IMG/VR virus record: IMGVR_UViG_3300046714_000194 | Coordinates: 1 to 50,724 of that record | Strand: one strand, 5' to 3' | Source: a virus | Length of the DNA: 50,724 nt | In this document: positions 7,638 to 15,067 of the stretch, piece by piece | Numbering within the stretch: the stretch's first letter is position 1 | Layout of the letters: each line of letters begins with the position of its first letter | Notes under the pieces: model-generated | What the model was told of the DNA's origin: nothing | The model's database searches: none | Seen by the model: the letters and a program-made list of their open reading frames with translations, nothing else | Program-made: the position numbers and the translations under genes

Positions 7638-7865
7638 TCACGCGAACTTCTCACCGTAGCGCACACGCCTGTACGCCTTCCACAATGGCATCGTGAGGCC
7701 GCAGAACACGAGCACGCCGAGCGCAACGGCATCGCCGAGCAGCCCACCGCTGTGCTCGCGGATCTGATCGGGCATTGCGGGCCGTCCTGCGAGTGACCGA
7801 GGGATCTCGTGCAAGCGGTATCGCCCGCCGGGAATCACACGCAGGTGCGGCGGGCGTACCTTCAC
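7638..7865 (-). CDS. Small single-pass membrane protein
   Basis: 75 aa with a C-terminal membrane segment (GDAVALGVLVFCGLTMPLW) followed by a basic end (RRVRYGEK), preceded by a polar N-terminal half. GTG at 7865 overlaps the previous stop (GTGA); an internal ATG at 7775 would give only 45 aa. Function unknown. Confidence 0.5.
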   Translation of the reverse strand: MKVRPPHLRVIPGGRYRLHEIPRSLAGRPAMPDQIREHSGGLLGDAVALGVLVFCGLTMPLWKAYRRVRYGEKFA

Positions 7866-8029
7866 GGCCGCGTCTCCAGCATTGCAGCGGCGAACCGATG
7901 GATCAGCAGCGCCATGCACATCGCACCGAGCGCACCCCAAGCCGCCGTTACCGGCTTTTGGTACGTGTTTTCGTTCAGCGCGAAGACGCCAACGAAGGAC
8001 AGCAGCGCGGTGATTGCGTAGCTTTTCAT
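7862..8029 (-). CDS. Small two-helix membrane protein
   Basis: 55 aa with two hydrophobic segments (AITALLSFVGVFAL and VTAAWGALGAMCMALLI). Coupled by ATGA to the Sak4-like gene and by GTGA to the next small membrane ORF. Two adjacent membrane peptides in a recombination operon are odd; a superinfection-exclusion or membrane-anchoring role is only a guess. Confidence 0.55.
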   Translation of the reverse strand: MKSYAITALLSFVGVFALNENTYQKPVTAAWGALGAMCMALLIHRFAAAMLETRP

Positions 8030-8778
8030 GGCGCAATCCCGAGCTCTTCGAAGAGCTTCATCACATCGGCAGGGATCACGCGGTTGCGCGTTGCTCGCCT
8101 GCACCCGTAGCTCCAGTTCCCCTGCGGCCCGAGCAGGAAGCAGCGCTCAGGCTTGCGCCCGTTGACGTAGTCGAAGAGCACCCGATCGGGCGTCAGCAGC
8201 GGCAGGATCGCCTTCGACTTGCCGGCGATCAGAGGGACGATGCCCTCGGCCTCGGGATCGTCCGAGCGGAAGGGCGCCGAGAGATGGCCGATCACGAAGA
8301 CGTGACAGGGAAGGGCGAAGAGCCGTTTGATCGGCGGGATCAGCTCGGCCGCAAGCGCGTTGAAACGGTCGTACCCCGTTTCGGTAAGATCGATCTCGTC
8401 GAACAGGTTGTCGGCGAGCATGGTGACCGAGTCGAGGATCACCGTCTTCACGAGCCCGGCTTCGACGGCCTTCGTCACCGCAGCGCGCGCCTTCTTCCAG
8501 CCTGCGCGGGTGCCGTGGGCAGGAATGTCGAGCGTGCGATACTTCGCGCCCTGCCGTGCGGCCTCTTTGGTCGCGCTGTCGCCGTCGCAATTGATATGCG
8601 CGATCGGCCCGGGCGCCGTCGTGAGCACGCTCGTCGTCTTTCCGACGCCGCCACTGCCGAGCATCAGGATCCGCGCGTACGCCGAGTCACGCACTTCATC
8701 TTGATCGTAGAAGCCTGCGGCGGAGAGAAGATCGGGCGCAGGAGCGTCGGGCGTCTCACCTGTTGCAGCCTCGTTCAC
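8026..8778 (-). CDS. Sak4-like RecA-fold ATPase (AAA_24 type)
   Basis: 250 aa. Walker A GSGGVGKTT (about 42-50), INCDGDSA, Walker B-like TVILDSVTML and a HVFVIGHLSAP strand match the RecA-like core of phage single-strand annealing/Sak4 or AAA_24 ATPases. It would act with the neighbouring SSB-like protein (6964) and PD-(D/E)XK nuclease (9041) in recombination. GTG 8778 overlaps the previous stop (GTGA). Confidence 0.75.
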   Translation of the reverse strand: MNEAATGETPDAPAPDLLSAAGFYDQDEVRDSAYARILMLGSGGVGKTTSVLTTAPGPIAHINCDGDSATKEAARQGAKYRTLDIPAHGTRAGWKKARAAVTKAVEAGLVKTVILDSVTMLADNLFDEIDLTETGYDRFNALAAELIPPIKRLFALPCHVFVIGHLSAPFRSDDPEAEGIVPLIAGKSKAILPLLTPDRVLFDYVNGRKPERCFLLGPQGNWSYGCRRATRNRVIPADVMKLFEELGIAP

Positions 8779-9044
8779 GATGCCACCGGGCCGATCGGAT
8801 CGGGCGAGACTTTCGGCTTGCGGGTGTTGCGGCGCTTCGGTAGCCGCGCCAAGGCCTCGCGCAGCTCTTCGCGCATCTTGAACCCGTGTGCTGCGGCGCT
8901 GCCGGCGTCGGAGGCAATCCCGTCGATCACCTTCATCGCGCCGGCGTTGGCAGCAAGGCTTGCGCGCCATCGCACACCGTTGCGCCACCACATGCAGCCC
9001 TGCGACACGCACAGCAGCCCGATTCCGATCGTCTCAATGTTCAT
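8775..9044 (-). CDS. Small hypothetical protein with N-terminal hydrophobic helix
   Basis: 89 aa. N-terminus IETIGIGLLCVSQGCMWW is hydrophobic with two Cys, the centre is helical (REELREALARL) and the tail basic. Coupled on both sides by 4-nt overlaps between the nuclease and Sak4-like genes. No family recognised. Confidence 0.5.
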   Translation of the reverse strand: MNIETIGIGLLCVSQGCMWWRNGVRWRASLAANAGAMKVIDGIASDAGSAAAHGFKMREELREALARLPKRRNTRKPKVSPDPIGPVAS

Positions 9045-9970
9045 CGCTCGCCCTTTCGTTGTGTAAAGTGTCGTGCCCGCTCTTCGTCCGAGCCGTGGCA
9101 CCACGTGAACGCCCAGCACCGAGATCCGACGCCTGGTGCGCATGAGTTATAGTTCGGTGCGTTGTCGGTGCAACCCTTGCGTGCGTCTTGCGCCTGCGCG
9201 TTTTGCCACAACGTCAACGCGTGCGGCGTGAAGGGGATCACGAGCGCGTCGAACTTCGCGACCTTCGTTTTGATCAGCGCGTGCAGCCACAGCGACGGCG
9301 GCTCCGAGAGGCTCATAGCCTCTCGCACGAGCCAGCTCAGACCGAGAAACTGCGGGTTTGTTGCCTGCCCTCGCGCGAACTTCTCGCGGTCCTTCGGCAG
9401 CGCCTGCCCACGCGTCTTGTCGTCCACCACGAGGATCTCACCTGACGGCATGCGCACGATCGCGTCAGCTCGTGCCGTGTACGGCGCGATCGGCGAGCCT
9501 GCAGGCGCCTCGAAGTGCTGCTCTACTGCAAGGATCTTCGCGCCCTCCGGAAACCCGGCGTTCTCCGGCCCGCGCAAGCCGTAGTACACCGACAGCAGGC
9601 GCTCGGCCTCGTAGACGTGCTCCACTTCGTGCGTCTCGGCAGCGACGGCGAGCACGTTTCGCCAGTCGCGCGGCTTGCTCTCGCCGGCCATGGCGCCTTC
9701 GCGTACGAACCGATGCCCCGCATGCACGAGCCGGCCAACGTCGAAGTACCCCGTATCGTCGCGGTCGTCGTCTTCGTCGAGATCGGTTGGGTCTTTCCGT
9801 GTCGGCGCAATGTGCAGGTGATAGCGAAGAGCGTGCGCACGGCGACACCGGCGGTACTCGCCCCACCGGCTCGCACCCCATTCGGTTTGCGTGTTGGCGA
9901 GCGCTTCACGGGCAAGCTCGAAGAGCTCGCCTGTAGGCAGCTGCAGCGTCGACGACCACGGCCGGGTCAT
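9041..9970 (-). CDS. PD-(D/E)XK nuclease (Cas4/RecB-like)
   Basis: 309 aa. A conserved SRWGEYRRCRRAHALRY start is followed by the active-site strand pair TARADAIV...EILVVDDKT (D and DxK) around 170-190. Four cysteines sit in the C-terminal third (GCTDN, YNSCAP, SRCWAF, TWCHG), and with an early Cys could hold an Fe-S cluster as in Cas4-like enzymes. Likely a 5'-3' exonuclease that makes substrates for the Sak4-like ATPase next to it. Confidence 0.75.
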   Translation of the reverse strand: MTRPWSSTLQLPTGELFELAREALANTQTEWGASRWGEYRRCRRAHALRYHLHIAPTRKDPTDLDEDDDRDDTGYFDVGRLVHAGHRFVREGAMAGESKPRDWRNVLAVAAETHEVEHVYEAERLLSVYYGLRGPENAGFPEGAKILAVEQHFEAPAGSPIAPYTARADAIVRMPSGEILVVDDKTRGQALPKDREKFARGQATNPQFLGLSWLVREAMSLSEPPSLWLHALIKTKVAKFDALVIPFTPHALTLWQNAQAQDARKGCTDNAPNYNSCAPGVGSRCWAFTWCHGSDEERARHFTQRKGER

Positions 9971-10638
9971 ACGCCGGGGATCCCGAGTTCGACGGCGCGC
10001 TCCAAAAAGTCGAGCCGCTGCAGCTTGTGACTCTTCGAGCCGTTGCAGCGATAACCGGGTGCAGCCTGGATCTCGTCGCGGTCCGACACGCCGATCTCGT
10101 ATGCCGCCGGCGCCATGAGATCGCGCTTCTCGGTTGCATACGCGATATCATCGGCGGCCTTGATCGCGACGATCGCGCCCGGCGTCAGCTTGATCCCATA
10201 GAACTCTTGGATTCGCTTGTGCCAGGGCCCTTCGATCCGGCGGTACTCGGGGATCATGTCTTTCAGCGGCTTGGGAATGTCGCTGCCGAGATACGCCTCG
10301 GACGCGTCGTGCAAAAGCCCTGCGGCTGCGAGGTGCGGTGGCACGAGCCGGCTCACCATGACCGAGTGTGCGGCGACGCTGTAGAACTGACCGGGGTAGA
10401 GGTGCGCCCCGAAACGGCAGATCCGCGATAGCGCATGCGCGATCTCTCGAATGTCGATCGTCGTGCTCCACGGATCGCGCAGGTCGATCTTTCGTCCAAA
10501 GCACGAACGGATGTACTGCGCGCCGGCAACGAGGCCTTCTTTTTGGGCGCCGTCGGCCTTGCCCGGCATTGAAACGACGGGGCCAATATGCGCATCGGCA
10601 GGCACTACCAGATCGGCAAACGACTTCGGGCGCGGCAT
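9967..10638 (-). CDS. HD-domain nucleotide phosphohydrolase (YfbR/DatZ-like)
   Basis: 223 aa. FYSVAAHSVMVSRLV, then AAGLLHDASEAYLGSDIPKPLK give the H...HD pattern, followed later by KAADDIAYATEKRDL with the final D. This is the YfbR-like HD family that includes phage dATPases (DatZ). It likely hydrolyses a deoxynucleotide and reshapes the dNTP pool. It sits next to a dATP/dGTP diphosphohydrolase-like gene. ATG 10638 is 5 nt after that gene; an in-frame ATG at 10668 is possible. Confidence 0.8.
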   Translation of the reverse strand: MPRPKSFADLVVPADAHIGPVVSMPGKADGAQKEGLVAGAQYIRSCFGRKIDLRDPWSTTIDIREIAHALSRICRFGAHLYPGQFYSVAAHSVMVSRLVPPHLAAAGLLHDASEAYLGSDIPKPLKDMIPEYRRIEGPWHKRIQEFYGIKLTPGAIVAIKAADDIAYATEKRDLMAPAAYEIGVSDRDEIQAAPGYRCNGSKSHKLQRLDFLERAVELGIPGV

Positions 10639-10643
10639 GTCGA

Positions 10644-11021
10644 TCACGGCAGCACCGACCTGTGGCAATCGTTCCAGTCATCCGGCTTCGAAGGCCGGTC
10701 GTCCAGATCGGCACGCCCTCGCAGCTCGAAGGCAAGCGCGAAGAGGATCTCGCAGCCGGCATGCGCGAGGTGCGAGAGCCCCGTCTCAGGATCGTGCGTC
10801 TCGCCGTCCTGGAAGTGCGCGGTGAGGTGCCGCATCGTCGCCCCAAAGACGCGCGAGTAGGCGAGCCCCTTTTCCCAGTTTCGCTCGGCGTACTTCTGCG
10901 CGCCGAACTGCAGCACCTTCACGATCTCTCGCACGGCGTCGTACGGCAGCAGGTGCCACGGCAGCTTGCCGCCGTCGTGCTTCGCACCGCTTGCGCTCGC
11001 CTGCGTCTTGCGTTTCGCCAT
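10644..11021 (-). CDS. dATP/dGTP diphosphohydrolase-like protein (DUF5664 type)
   Basis: 125 aa. KHDGGKLPWHLLPYDAV, then KYAERNWEKG, RHLTAHFQDGE and DPETGLSHLAHAGCEILF match the all-helical family known as dATP/dGTP diphosphohydrolase, N-terminal (formerly DUF5664). Probably removes specific purine dNTPs. First gene downstream of the iteron region, paired with an HD hydrolase. ATG at 11021. Confidence 0.75.
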   Translation of the reverse strand: MAKRKTQASASGAKHDGGKLPWHLLPYDAVREIVKVLQFGAQKYAERNWEKGLAYSRVFGATMRHLTAHFQDGETHDPETGLSHLAHAGCEILFALAFELRGRADLDDRPSKPDDWNDCHRSVLP

Positions 11022-11111
11022 GCTCTTCACATGGCGCAGGCGTCACCAACCGCAAGCCCTTTGCGTCACGTCTTCGCGCGTCTTGCGTCTGCCCTTCCCG
11101 CGTCGGGTGTC

Positions 11112-11149
11112 CCCACCTTCCACCGCTTCTTAGAGAAGCGGTAGGTGGG
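11112..11149. repeat. Long imperfect hairpin
   Basis: CCCACCT + ACCGCTTCT pairs with AGAAGCGGT + AGGTGGG around a 3-nt TAG loop; a 3-nt bulge separates the 7-bp and 9-bp halves. No U-tract follows on either strand, so an intrinsic terminator is unlikely; it may belong to the replication origin. Confidence 0.6.
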
Positions 11150-11165
11150 AACTGATTCACCTCGC

Positions 11166-11286
11166 ACCGTTTCCCACCGTTTCCCCGATCCAACAATCCA
11201 GCCAAAAAACCAGCGTTTCCCGGGAAACGGTCAATTCCCGCCCGTGACCATACACCGTTTCCCAACCGATTCCCGCCCGTTTCCCG
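11166..11286. repeat. Iteron array with central palindrome
   Basis: Repeats of the core CCGTTTCCC begin at about 11166, 11176, 11254, 11265 (one mismatch) and 11276. A copy and its reverse fuse into CGTTTCCCGGGAAACG at 11214-11229, a perfect 16-bp palindrome. The spacing includes 10-11 bp steps, consistent with same-face binding by an initiator or repressor. Confidence 0.7.
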
Positions 11287-11313
11287 CCGCTTGATTCGAC
11301 TTTTCTCGAACCG

Positions 11314-12486
11314 TCACGACACCGAAAGACGCATTGCGCCATCGTCGGAATCAGCAGCATTCTCGAGCGATCCGTCTTTCACGAGCGCATGGATCAACGC
11401 GAGCACCGTCTCACTTTTGCCCCCAACGGCGCGGATTACGTGCGTCGCAGAACAATCCGGTTTTTTGCCCACGGCGGCAAGGATCTGCTTTCTCAATTCC
11501 GCCGCTGCGTCCTTCGGGCTCTTCGGCTTTGACTCGCTCGCGACGTACCGCCAGCTCGTACGCTTGCCGACGTCGAACGGCCCGCAGCCGACCGGCAGCA
11601 CCTCGCGCGAGATCCAGAGTGCCCGTTGCTCTTCGTCGCTGTCGTCGTGCTGCCGCTCTTGCGTGAGCTTGCGGCAAGCGCCGTCCTTCGCGAGATTCCA
11701 GATCGCCCCTGAATTCGCCTGGATTGCCGAGCTGCCACGCCCGCTTCCGCCCCCGTCCTTCCCGGTGTGGTGAAGGTATAGCACGGTCGTTTCGGCGTCG
11801 CCTGCAGCTTCCCCGAGCGTCGCGACGAACGCGCCAAACTCCGAGCTGTTCTCATCGCCTTCGGGTGCGGCGCTGCGCAGGTTGTCGATCAGCACGAAGT
11901 CGAACCCACGCATGCGCGCAGCGAAGAGAGCTCGGGCGCCTTTGGTGCAAAGATTGTGCTTCGGGTGATCGCAGATCTCGATCCGCCCGGCGAGCTCATT
12001 GGGGGAGATGCCCGCGCCGTTAGCGATACGGCGGTAGCGGAGGGCGATGCTCGTGCGGCCAAGGTCGTAGGAGATGTGTAGCACCCGGCCGTGGGTGCAC
12101 GCAGCGAGCCCCCACACCGGCTTCCCTGTGGCGACGGCCAGCGCGATCGCCTGCGCCACGTCGTTCTTGCCGGCGCCTGCCGCACCGACGAGCCCGCAGG
12201 GCCGCCCCCGGCCGATCTCGAGCCGAGGGCAAACCATGGGGTGCTCCACCAACGGGCGGGCGACTAGCCAGGCAGCGTCATACGTGTGCCACGAGTCGGC
12301 GCCCTGCGGCGGCGCACCCGGGGCGGGCGCCTCGGGAAGGGCCGGCGCCGGCTCCACGACGGGCGCAGGGGCGGTTTCGGGCTCGGGTTCATACGGCAAC
12401 GCGTCCGGCTCTTCGGGCTCGCCGTCGAGCTCCCTAGCGAGCTGTGCACGCCATGCCTCGTCTTCGGGATCGATCTCGGCAATCAT
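11314..12486 (-). CDS. RepA-like replicative ATPase (AAA_25/RecA fold)
   Basis: 390 aa. After an acidic, Pro-rich N-terminus (1-65), GLVGAAGAGKND is the Walker A, with Asn where Ser/Thr normally binds Mg-ATP. LHISYDL, FDFVLIDNLRS (Walker B) and TVLYLHHTGKDG complete the RepA/AAA_25 pattern of hexameric helicases; the last 80 residues look like a winged helix (SATHVIRAVGGKSETVLALI). Probably the replicative helicase or initiator acting at the adjacent iteron region. ATG 12486 overlaps the previous stop. Confidence 0.75.
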   Translation of the reverse strand: MIAEIDPEDEAWRAQLARELDGEPEEPDALPYEPEPETAPAPVVEPAPALPEAPAPGAPPQGADSWHTYDAAWLVARPLVEHPMVCPRLEIGRGRPCGLVGAAGAGKNDVAQAIALAVATGKPVWGLAACTHGRVLHISYDLGRTSIALRYRRIANGAGISPNELAGRIEICDHPKHNLCTKGARALFAARMRGFDFVLIDNLRSAAPEGDENSSEFGAFVATLGEAAGDAETTVLYLHHTGKDGGGSGRGSSAIQANSGAIWNLAKDGACRKLTQERQHDDSDEEQRALWISREVLPVGCGPFDVGKRTSWRYVASESKPKSPKDAAAELRKQILAAVGKKPDCSATHVIRAVGGKSETVLALIHALVKDGSLENAADSDDGAMRLSVS

Positions 12487-13103
12487 GACGCAGCGCGCTC
12501 GAGCGGCATTGCCTGCGCACCAGGGCGGGCCTGTCGTGCGAGCGAAACGAGCCACTGCGCGAAGAGCAAAGGCGTACGCCGGCGTTGCTGCGGCGAGCAG
12601 ATCTTGATCCCTGCAGGCACAAGCTGCCCGTCGGAGCTGCGGCCGCGCTCACGCCTTCCGGAAACCCAGTGCGTCGGCGTGCCGCCTGTTCGGATCCCGC
12701 GCCGGACCGCTTCGGGGTTGACGCCGCAAACGTAGAGCCAAGTGCGCTTCCGCGCGACGTGCCCCCACGACACCTGCTCTACCTCGAAAGTCGTACCGTG
12801 TGCGTCACACTTCCCCGGTGGGGGCAAGCCCAAAAACGCCCACAGCCCCGAACCGGCCGGGTGTTCGAGCACACCGCCCCACCGCCGAACGTCGGCGACG
12901 GCGTGCAGGGCGGCGCCCGAGTCCTGCGAGCACCAGGCCTTTTGCGAGCCCCAAGGGCCGCACGGCGGGTGCGCGACGATTGGGTGGGGCCCGGCGTAGG
13001 CCTTGGCGTCGCGCTCCGGCAGACCCCAACACTCGACTCCGGGCAGGCGCGGGTACGGCCCACGGGGATCCACGTACAGCGCCGCGACGATCCGCTCGTG
13101 CAT
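12483..13103 (-). CDS. C5-cytosine methylase-like phage protein
   Basis: 206 aa. ALYVDPRGPYPRL, VAHPPCGPWG (motif IV-like PPC), GGVLEHPAGS and ARKRTWLYV form a family often carried by phages and related to DNA cytosine methyltransferases; the PPC Cys would be the nucleophile. The SAM-binding motif is not obvious, so it may be a divergent or inactive enzyme. ATG 13103 chosen because upstream residues lack coding character. It lies between the attachment site and the RepA-like gene. Confidence 0.6.
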   Translation of the reverse strand: MHERIVAALYVDPRGPYPRLPGVECWGLPERDAKAYAGPHPIVAHPPCGPWGSQKAWCSQDSGAALHAVADVRRWGGVLEHPAGSGLWAFLGLPPPGKCDAHGTTFEVEQVSWGHVARKRTWLYVCGVNPEAVRRGIRTGGTPTHWVSGRRERGRSSDGQLVPAGIKICSPQQRRRTPLLFAQWLVSLARQARPGAQAMPLERAAS

Positions 13104-13216
13104 CCTGCAGGATCTAGCGCCCGCCGTCCCGTGCGCCAGTGTGACGGATCTGGCCGGCACAGCCATCACGCAGCAACACGCCGCAGCACACATCTTTGCG
13201 AGATCCCCTGGAAACC

Positions 13217-14527
13217 TCACGGCTTGACGGGGCGTTTGCGTCTCGCCACAGGATTGTGGCTCCTGTTGTCGCGGGTTCGATCCCCGTCACTCACCCCGAA
13301 GATACGCACACTTGCGGCAGCCGGTAGCGGCGCGCAAGCGGGGAGGTGTGACGGATCTGTACAGGCGGGGCCTGCCGCATGCGGCGTCAGATCGGCAGGG
13401 ACGGCGAAGCGCCCACACGCCGGGCACCGTACGAGCCCCGGCAGCGTGTGGCGAGGATTGCCGTAGCGATGGTGGCAGACGTTGCAGGTTTCGGGATCGG
13501 GGTCGGGCGTCGCTGCAAGCCTTCGCCGGATGCTTTCGCCTTCCTTCTCGGGGTCGGCCCGGCCGTACACTCGAAACACCATGGCCGTGCCGCTGTGGCC
13601 GAGCATCTTGGCGACTTCTTCGCGGGTGACCCCGGCCTCGATCAGCCACGACGCGAAGGTGCGGCGGAGATCGTTGGGCGTCACGACGAAGGACAGTTTG
13701 GCTCGGCGTGAGGCGTCAGCGAGATCCCGATTCATGTTCGTCCACCGACGTGGCGCTTGCAGGACCCACGATTGGAAAAGCCAATCGTGCTGCAGCTGCG
13801 TGACGGTCGCGAAGGTTCTAGCCGATCCCTTCGTTTTGGTGCCGCGAATCGTAACGCTCATATGGGGCGGCACGTTGCGCCCGTCGACGCCGTGCCACGT
13901 AACGTTCTGCAGCTCGGACCGGCGACAGCCCGTTGACAGCGCGACGAACATGTGATCGCGCCACTGCTTAGGCACCGCTTCGATCAGGTCGAGCGCTTCT
14001 GAGAAGCTCATGGCGATCTTGCGCGGCTCATAGCCTGAGCTGAACCCCACCGGCCGCAGCAGCTCGAGATCGCCCGCCCATTCCCCTGCCCTCTTTGCGA
14101 GCGCGCACAGCCCGCGCAGCGCGATCAGCTCTTTGGCGATCGTGTGGTCGGAGGCGTCTTCGGAACGCCGCGTTTCGACGTAGACGTCGGTTGTACGCGG
14201 GTCGACGGAGCTCATAGGGCAAGTCGCGTCGAACACCCGGATCAGGTGCCCGACCTTCGTGCGATACATGTCGAGCGTACCTGCCGAAGAGCTCGACGCC
14301 TTGACGGCTAGGAGATCGGCAGCCCACTTGCCGAGCGTTGCCGTTTGCGCGGCTGCGTAACTCGGATCTGCGGCGCAGCGCTCCCGCTCGGCACGCCACA
14401 GCTCTGCGGCTTTCTTGTCTTTGCAACCCGTCGAGCACCGATCGCCCGTGACGGGATCGACCCGAAGCCACCAGATCGATCCGCCATTGCGCCGATACAA
14501 TCCGTCGTGCCGTTTCCCTTGTGACAT
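13217..14527 (-). CDS. int: Tyrosine recombinase integrase
   Basis: 436 aa. A zinc-ribbon-free N-terminal arm domain, a SAM-like core-binding domain (about 70-160) and a catalytic domain with R (STGCRRSEL), K (GTKTKGSARTF), LRRTF, H (LGHSGTA) and Y (FRVYGRA). The HxxR box reads NDLR, so the first His is Asn. A CNVCHH...CPACG zinc ribbon follows. The final 25 residues (SDGDRTRDNRSHNP) are encoded by the tRNA-His fragment that forms attP. ATG 14527 is preceded by GGAAGGAA. Confidence 0.9.
   Translation of the reverse strand: MSQGKRHDGLYRRNGGSIWWLRVDPVTGDRCSTGCKDKKAAELWRAERERCAADPSYAAAQTATLGKWAADLLAVKASSSSAGTLDMYRTKVGHLIRVFDATCPMSSVDPRTTDVYVETRRSEDASDHTIAKELIALRGLCALAKRAGEWAGDLELLRPVGFSSGYEPRKIAMSFSEALDLIEAVPKQWRDHMFVALSTGCRRSELQNVTWHGVDGRNVPPHMSVTIRGTKTKGSARTFATVTQLQHDWLFQSWVLQAPRRWTNMNRDLADASRRAKLSFVVTPNDLRRTFASWLIEAGVTREEVAKMLGHSGTAMVFRVYGRADPEKEGESIRRRLAATPDPDPETCNVCHHRYGNPRHTLPGLVRCPACGRFAVPADLTPHAAGPACTDPSHLPACAPLPAAASVRIFGVSDGDRTRDNRSHNPVARRKRPVKP
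13248..13297 (+). other. attP core: 3' part of a tRNA-His gene
   Basis: On the plus strand, CAGGA-TTGTGGC-TCCTG (13249-13265) is an anticodon arm with anticodon GTG (His), followed by a TTGTC variable loop, T arm GCGGG-TTCGATC-CCCGT (13271-13287), acceptor 3' strand CACTCAC and discriminator C (13295). No D arm or 5' acceptor strand precedes it, so it is the 3' end only, as expected for an integrase attP that restores the host tRNA on insertion. Overlaps the 3' end of int on the other strand. Confidence 0.85.
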
Positions 14528-14667
14528 GCGTTTCGTTCCTTCCAAGCGGCGAGCGCTTCGGGGTCAACCCGGAGGTGCACGCCAACGTAGTACCCGATCT
14601 CGTGTGCAACGGCGTAGGCCTTCGAGCGGCCGACGCTGAGAATGTGGGCTAGCGTTGCGACGTTCAA
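14308..14667 (-). CDS. Excisionase-like helix-turn-helix protein
   Basis: The first 45 residues (TLAHILSVGRSKAYAVAH, then a two-strand wing GVHLRVDPEALAAWKE) match the MerR/excisionase-type HTH. The frame stays open to 14308, so the predicted 119-aa protein overlaps the integrase start by 220 bp out of frame; the region beyond residue 55 looks non-coding in composition. Placement directly before int fits a recombination directionality factor or transcriptional regulator. Confidence 0.5.
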   Translation of the reverse strand: MNVATLAHILSVGRSKAYAVAHEIGYYVGVHLRVDPEALAAWKERNACHKGNGTTDCIGAMADRSGGFGSIPSRAIGARRVAKTRKPQSCGVPSGSAAPQIRVTQPRKRQRSASGLPIS

Positions 14668-14882
14668 GGCGACAGCTCTTCGACCTGCCGCCGCAACCGC
14701 GTACGGAACTCGCTTGGCGTTTCATCTGGCGCAGGTTCGGAATTGTAGCACTGCAGCCCGAGCAGTCGCAGGTACGATCCGCGCGCTCGTTGCGCAAAGA
14801 GCGAGGCCGGACGCCACGGCCAATAGCGGAGGATCGCCTCGTCGGCAGCCCAGCACACGCGAGCCCAAAGACGGCGCATCAT
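14664..14882 (-). CDS. Small Trp/Arg-rich hypothetical protein
   Basis: 72 aa, strongly basic and Trp-rich (RLWARVCWAADEAILRYWPW), with a C-terminal ETPSEFRTRLRRQVEEL helix. Coupled by 4-nt overlaps to the zinc-binding ORF upstream and the HTH gene downstream. No family recognised. Confidence 0.5.
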   Translation of the reverse strand: MMRRLWARVCWAADEAILRYWPWRPASLFAQRARGSYLRLLGLQCYNSEPAPDETPSEFRTRLRRQVEELSP

Positions 14883-15067
14883 GTTCCCTCGTCTTCGTCG
14901 ATCTGGGTGTAGTCGTAGCAGTCGCTTCCAAGCTCTTCGCTGTGGCAGCAGTCATGCACCGCGTGGATCCACCGGCCGCAGTGCCAGCACTTGCACCCAC
15001 CGGTGTACTGCTCAATCTCGACGTCTTCGTAGCAGAAGGCGCAGTCGAGCTGGATCGGCCGTGTCAT
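14879..15067 (-). CDS. Small zinc-binding protein
   Basis: 62 aa: CAFCYEDVEI then CKCWHCGRWI, and a third group HDCCH, giving two Cys pairs typical of a zinc ribbon plus extra His/Cys. Acidic tail (QIDEDEGT). ATG 15067 overlaps the SNF2 stop (ATGA). Possibly a transcription or replication accessory. Confidence 0.6.
   Translation of the reverse strand: MTRPIQLDCAFCYEDVEIEQYTGGCKCWHCGRWIHAVHDCCHSEELGSDCYDYTQIDEDEGT

Larger units (their letters stand above)
11022..11313. other. Non-coding iteron region, candidate replication origin
   Basis: A 292-bp gap in an otherwise tightly packed operon. It contains two GTCAC-type sites (11042-11046, 11065-11069), a long hairpin (11112-11149) and six CCGTTTCCC-like repeats (11166-11286) including a 16-bp perfect palindrome. 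It sits immediately downstream of the RepA-like ATPase gene. Repeats plus an initiator-like gene suggest the origin; operators are the alternative. Confidence 0.55.

Noticed and set aside
9967-11021. Complete 2-aminoadenine (Z) genome pathway
   Set aside because: Two hydrolases fit but no PurZ-like protein is encoded, so the full pathway cannot be claimed.
11112-11149. Intrinsic terminator
   Set aside because: Strong hairpin but no T-run on either strand; the same applies to 6919-6946 and 25307-25346.
13217-13297. GDRTRDNRSHNP C-terminus as a protein domain of integrase
   Set aside because: It is a well-known artefact of reading a tRNA gene antisense; here it marks attP, not a functional domain.
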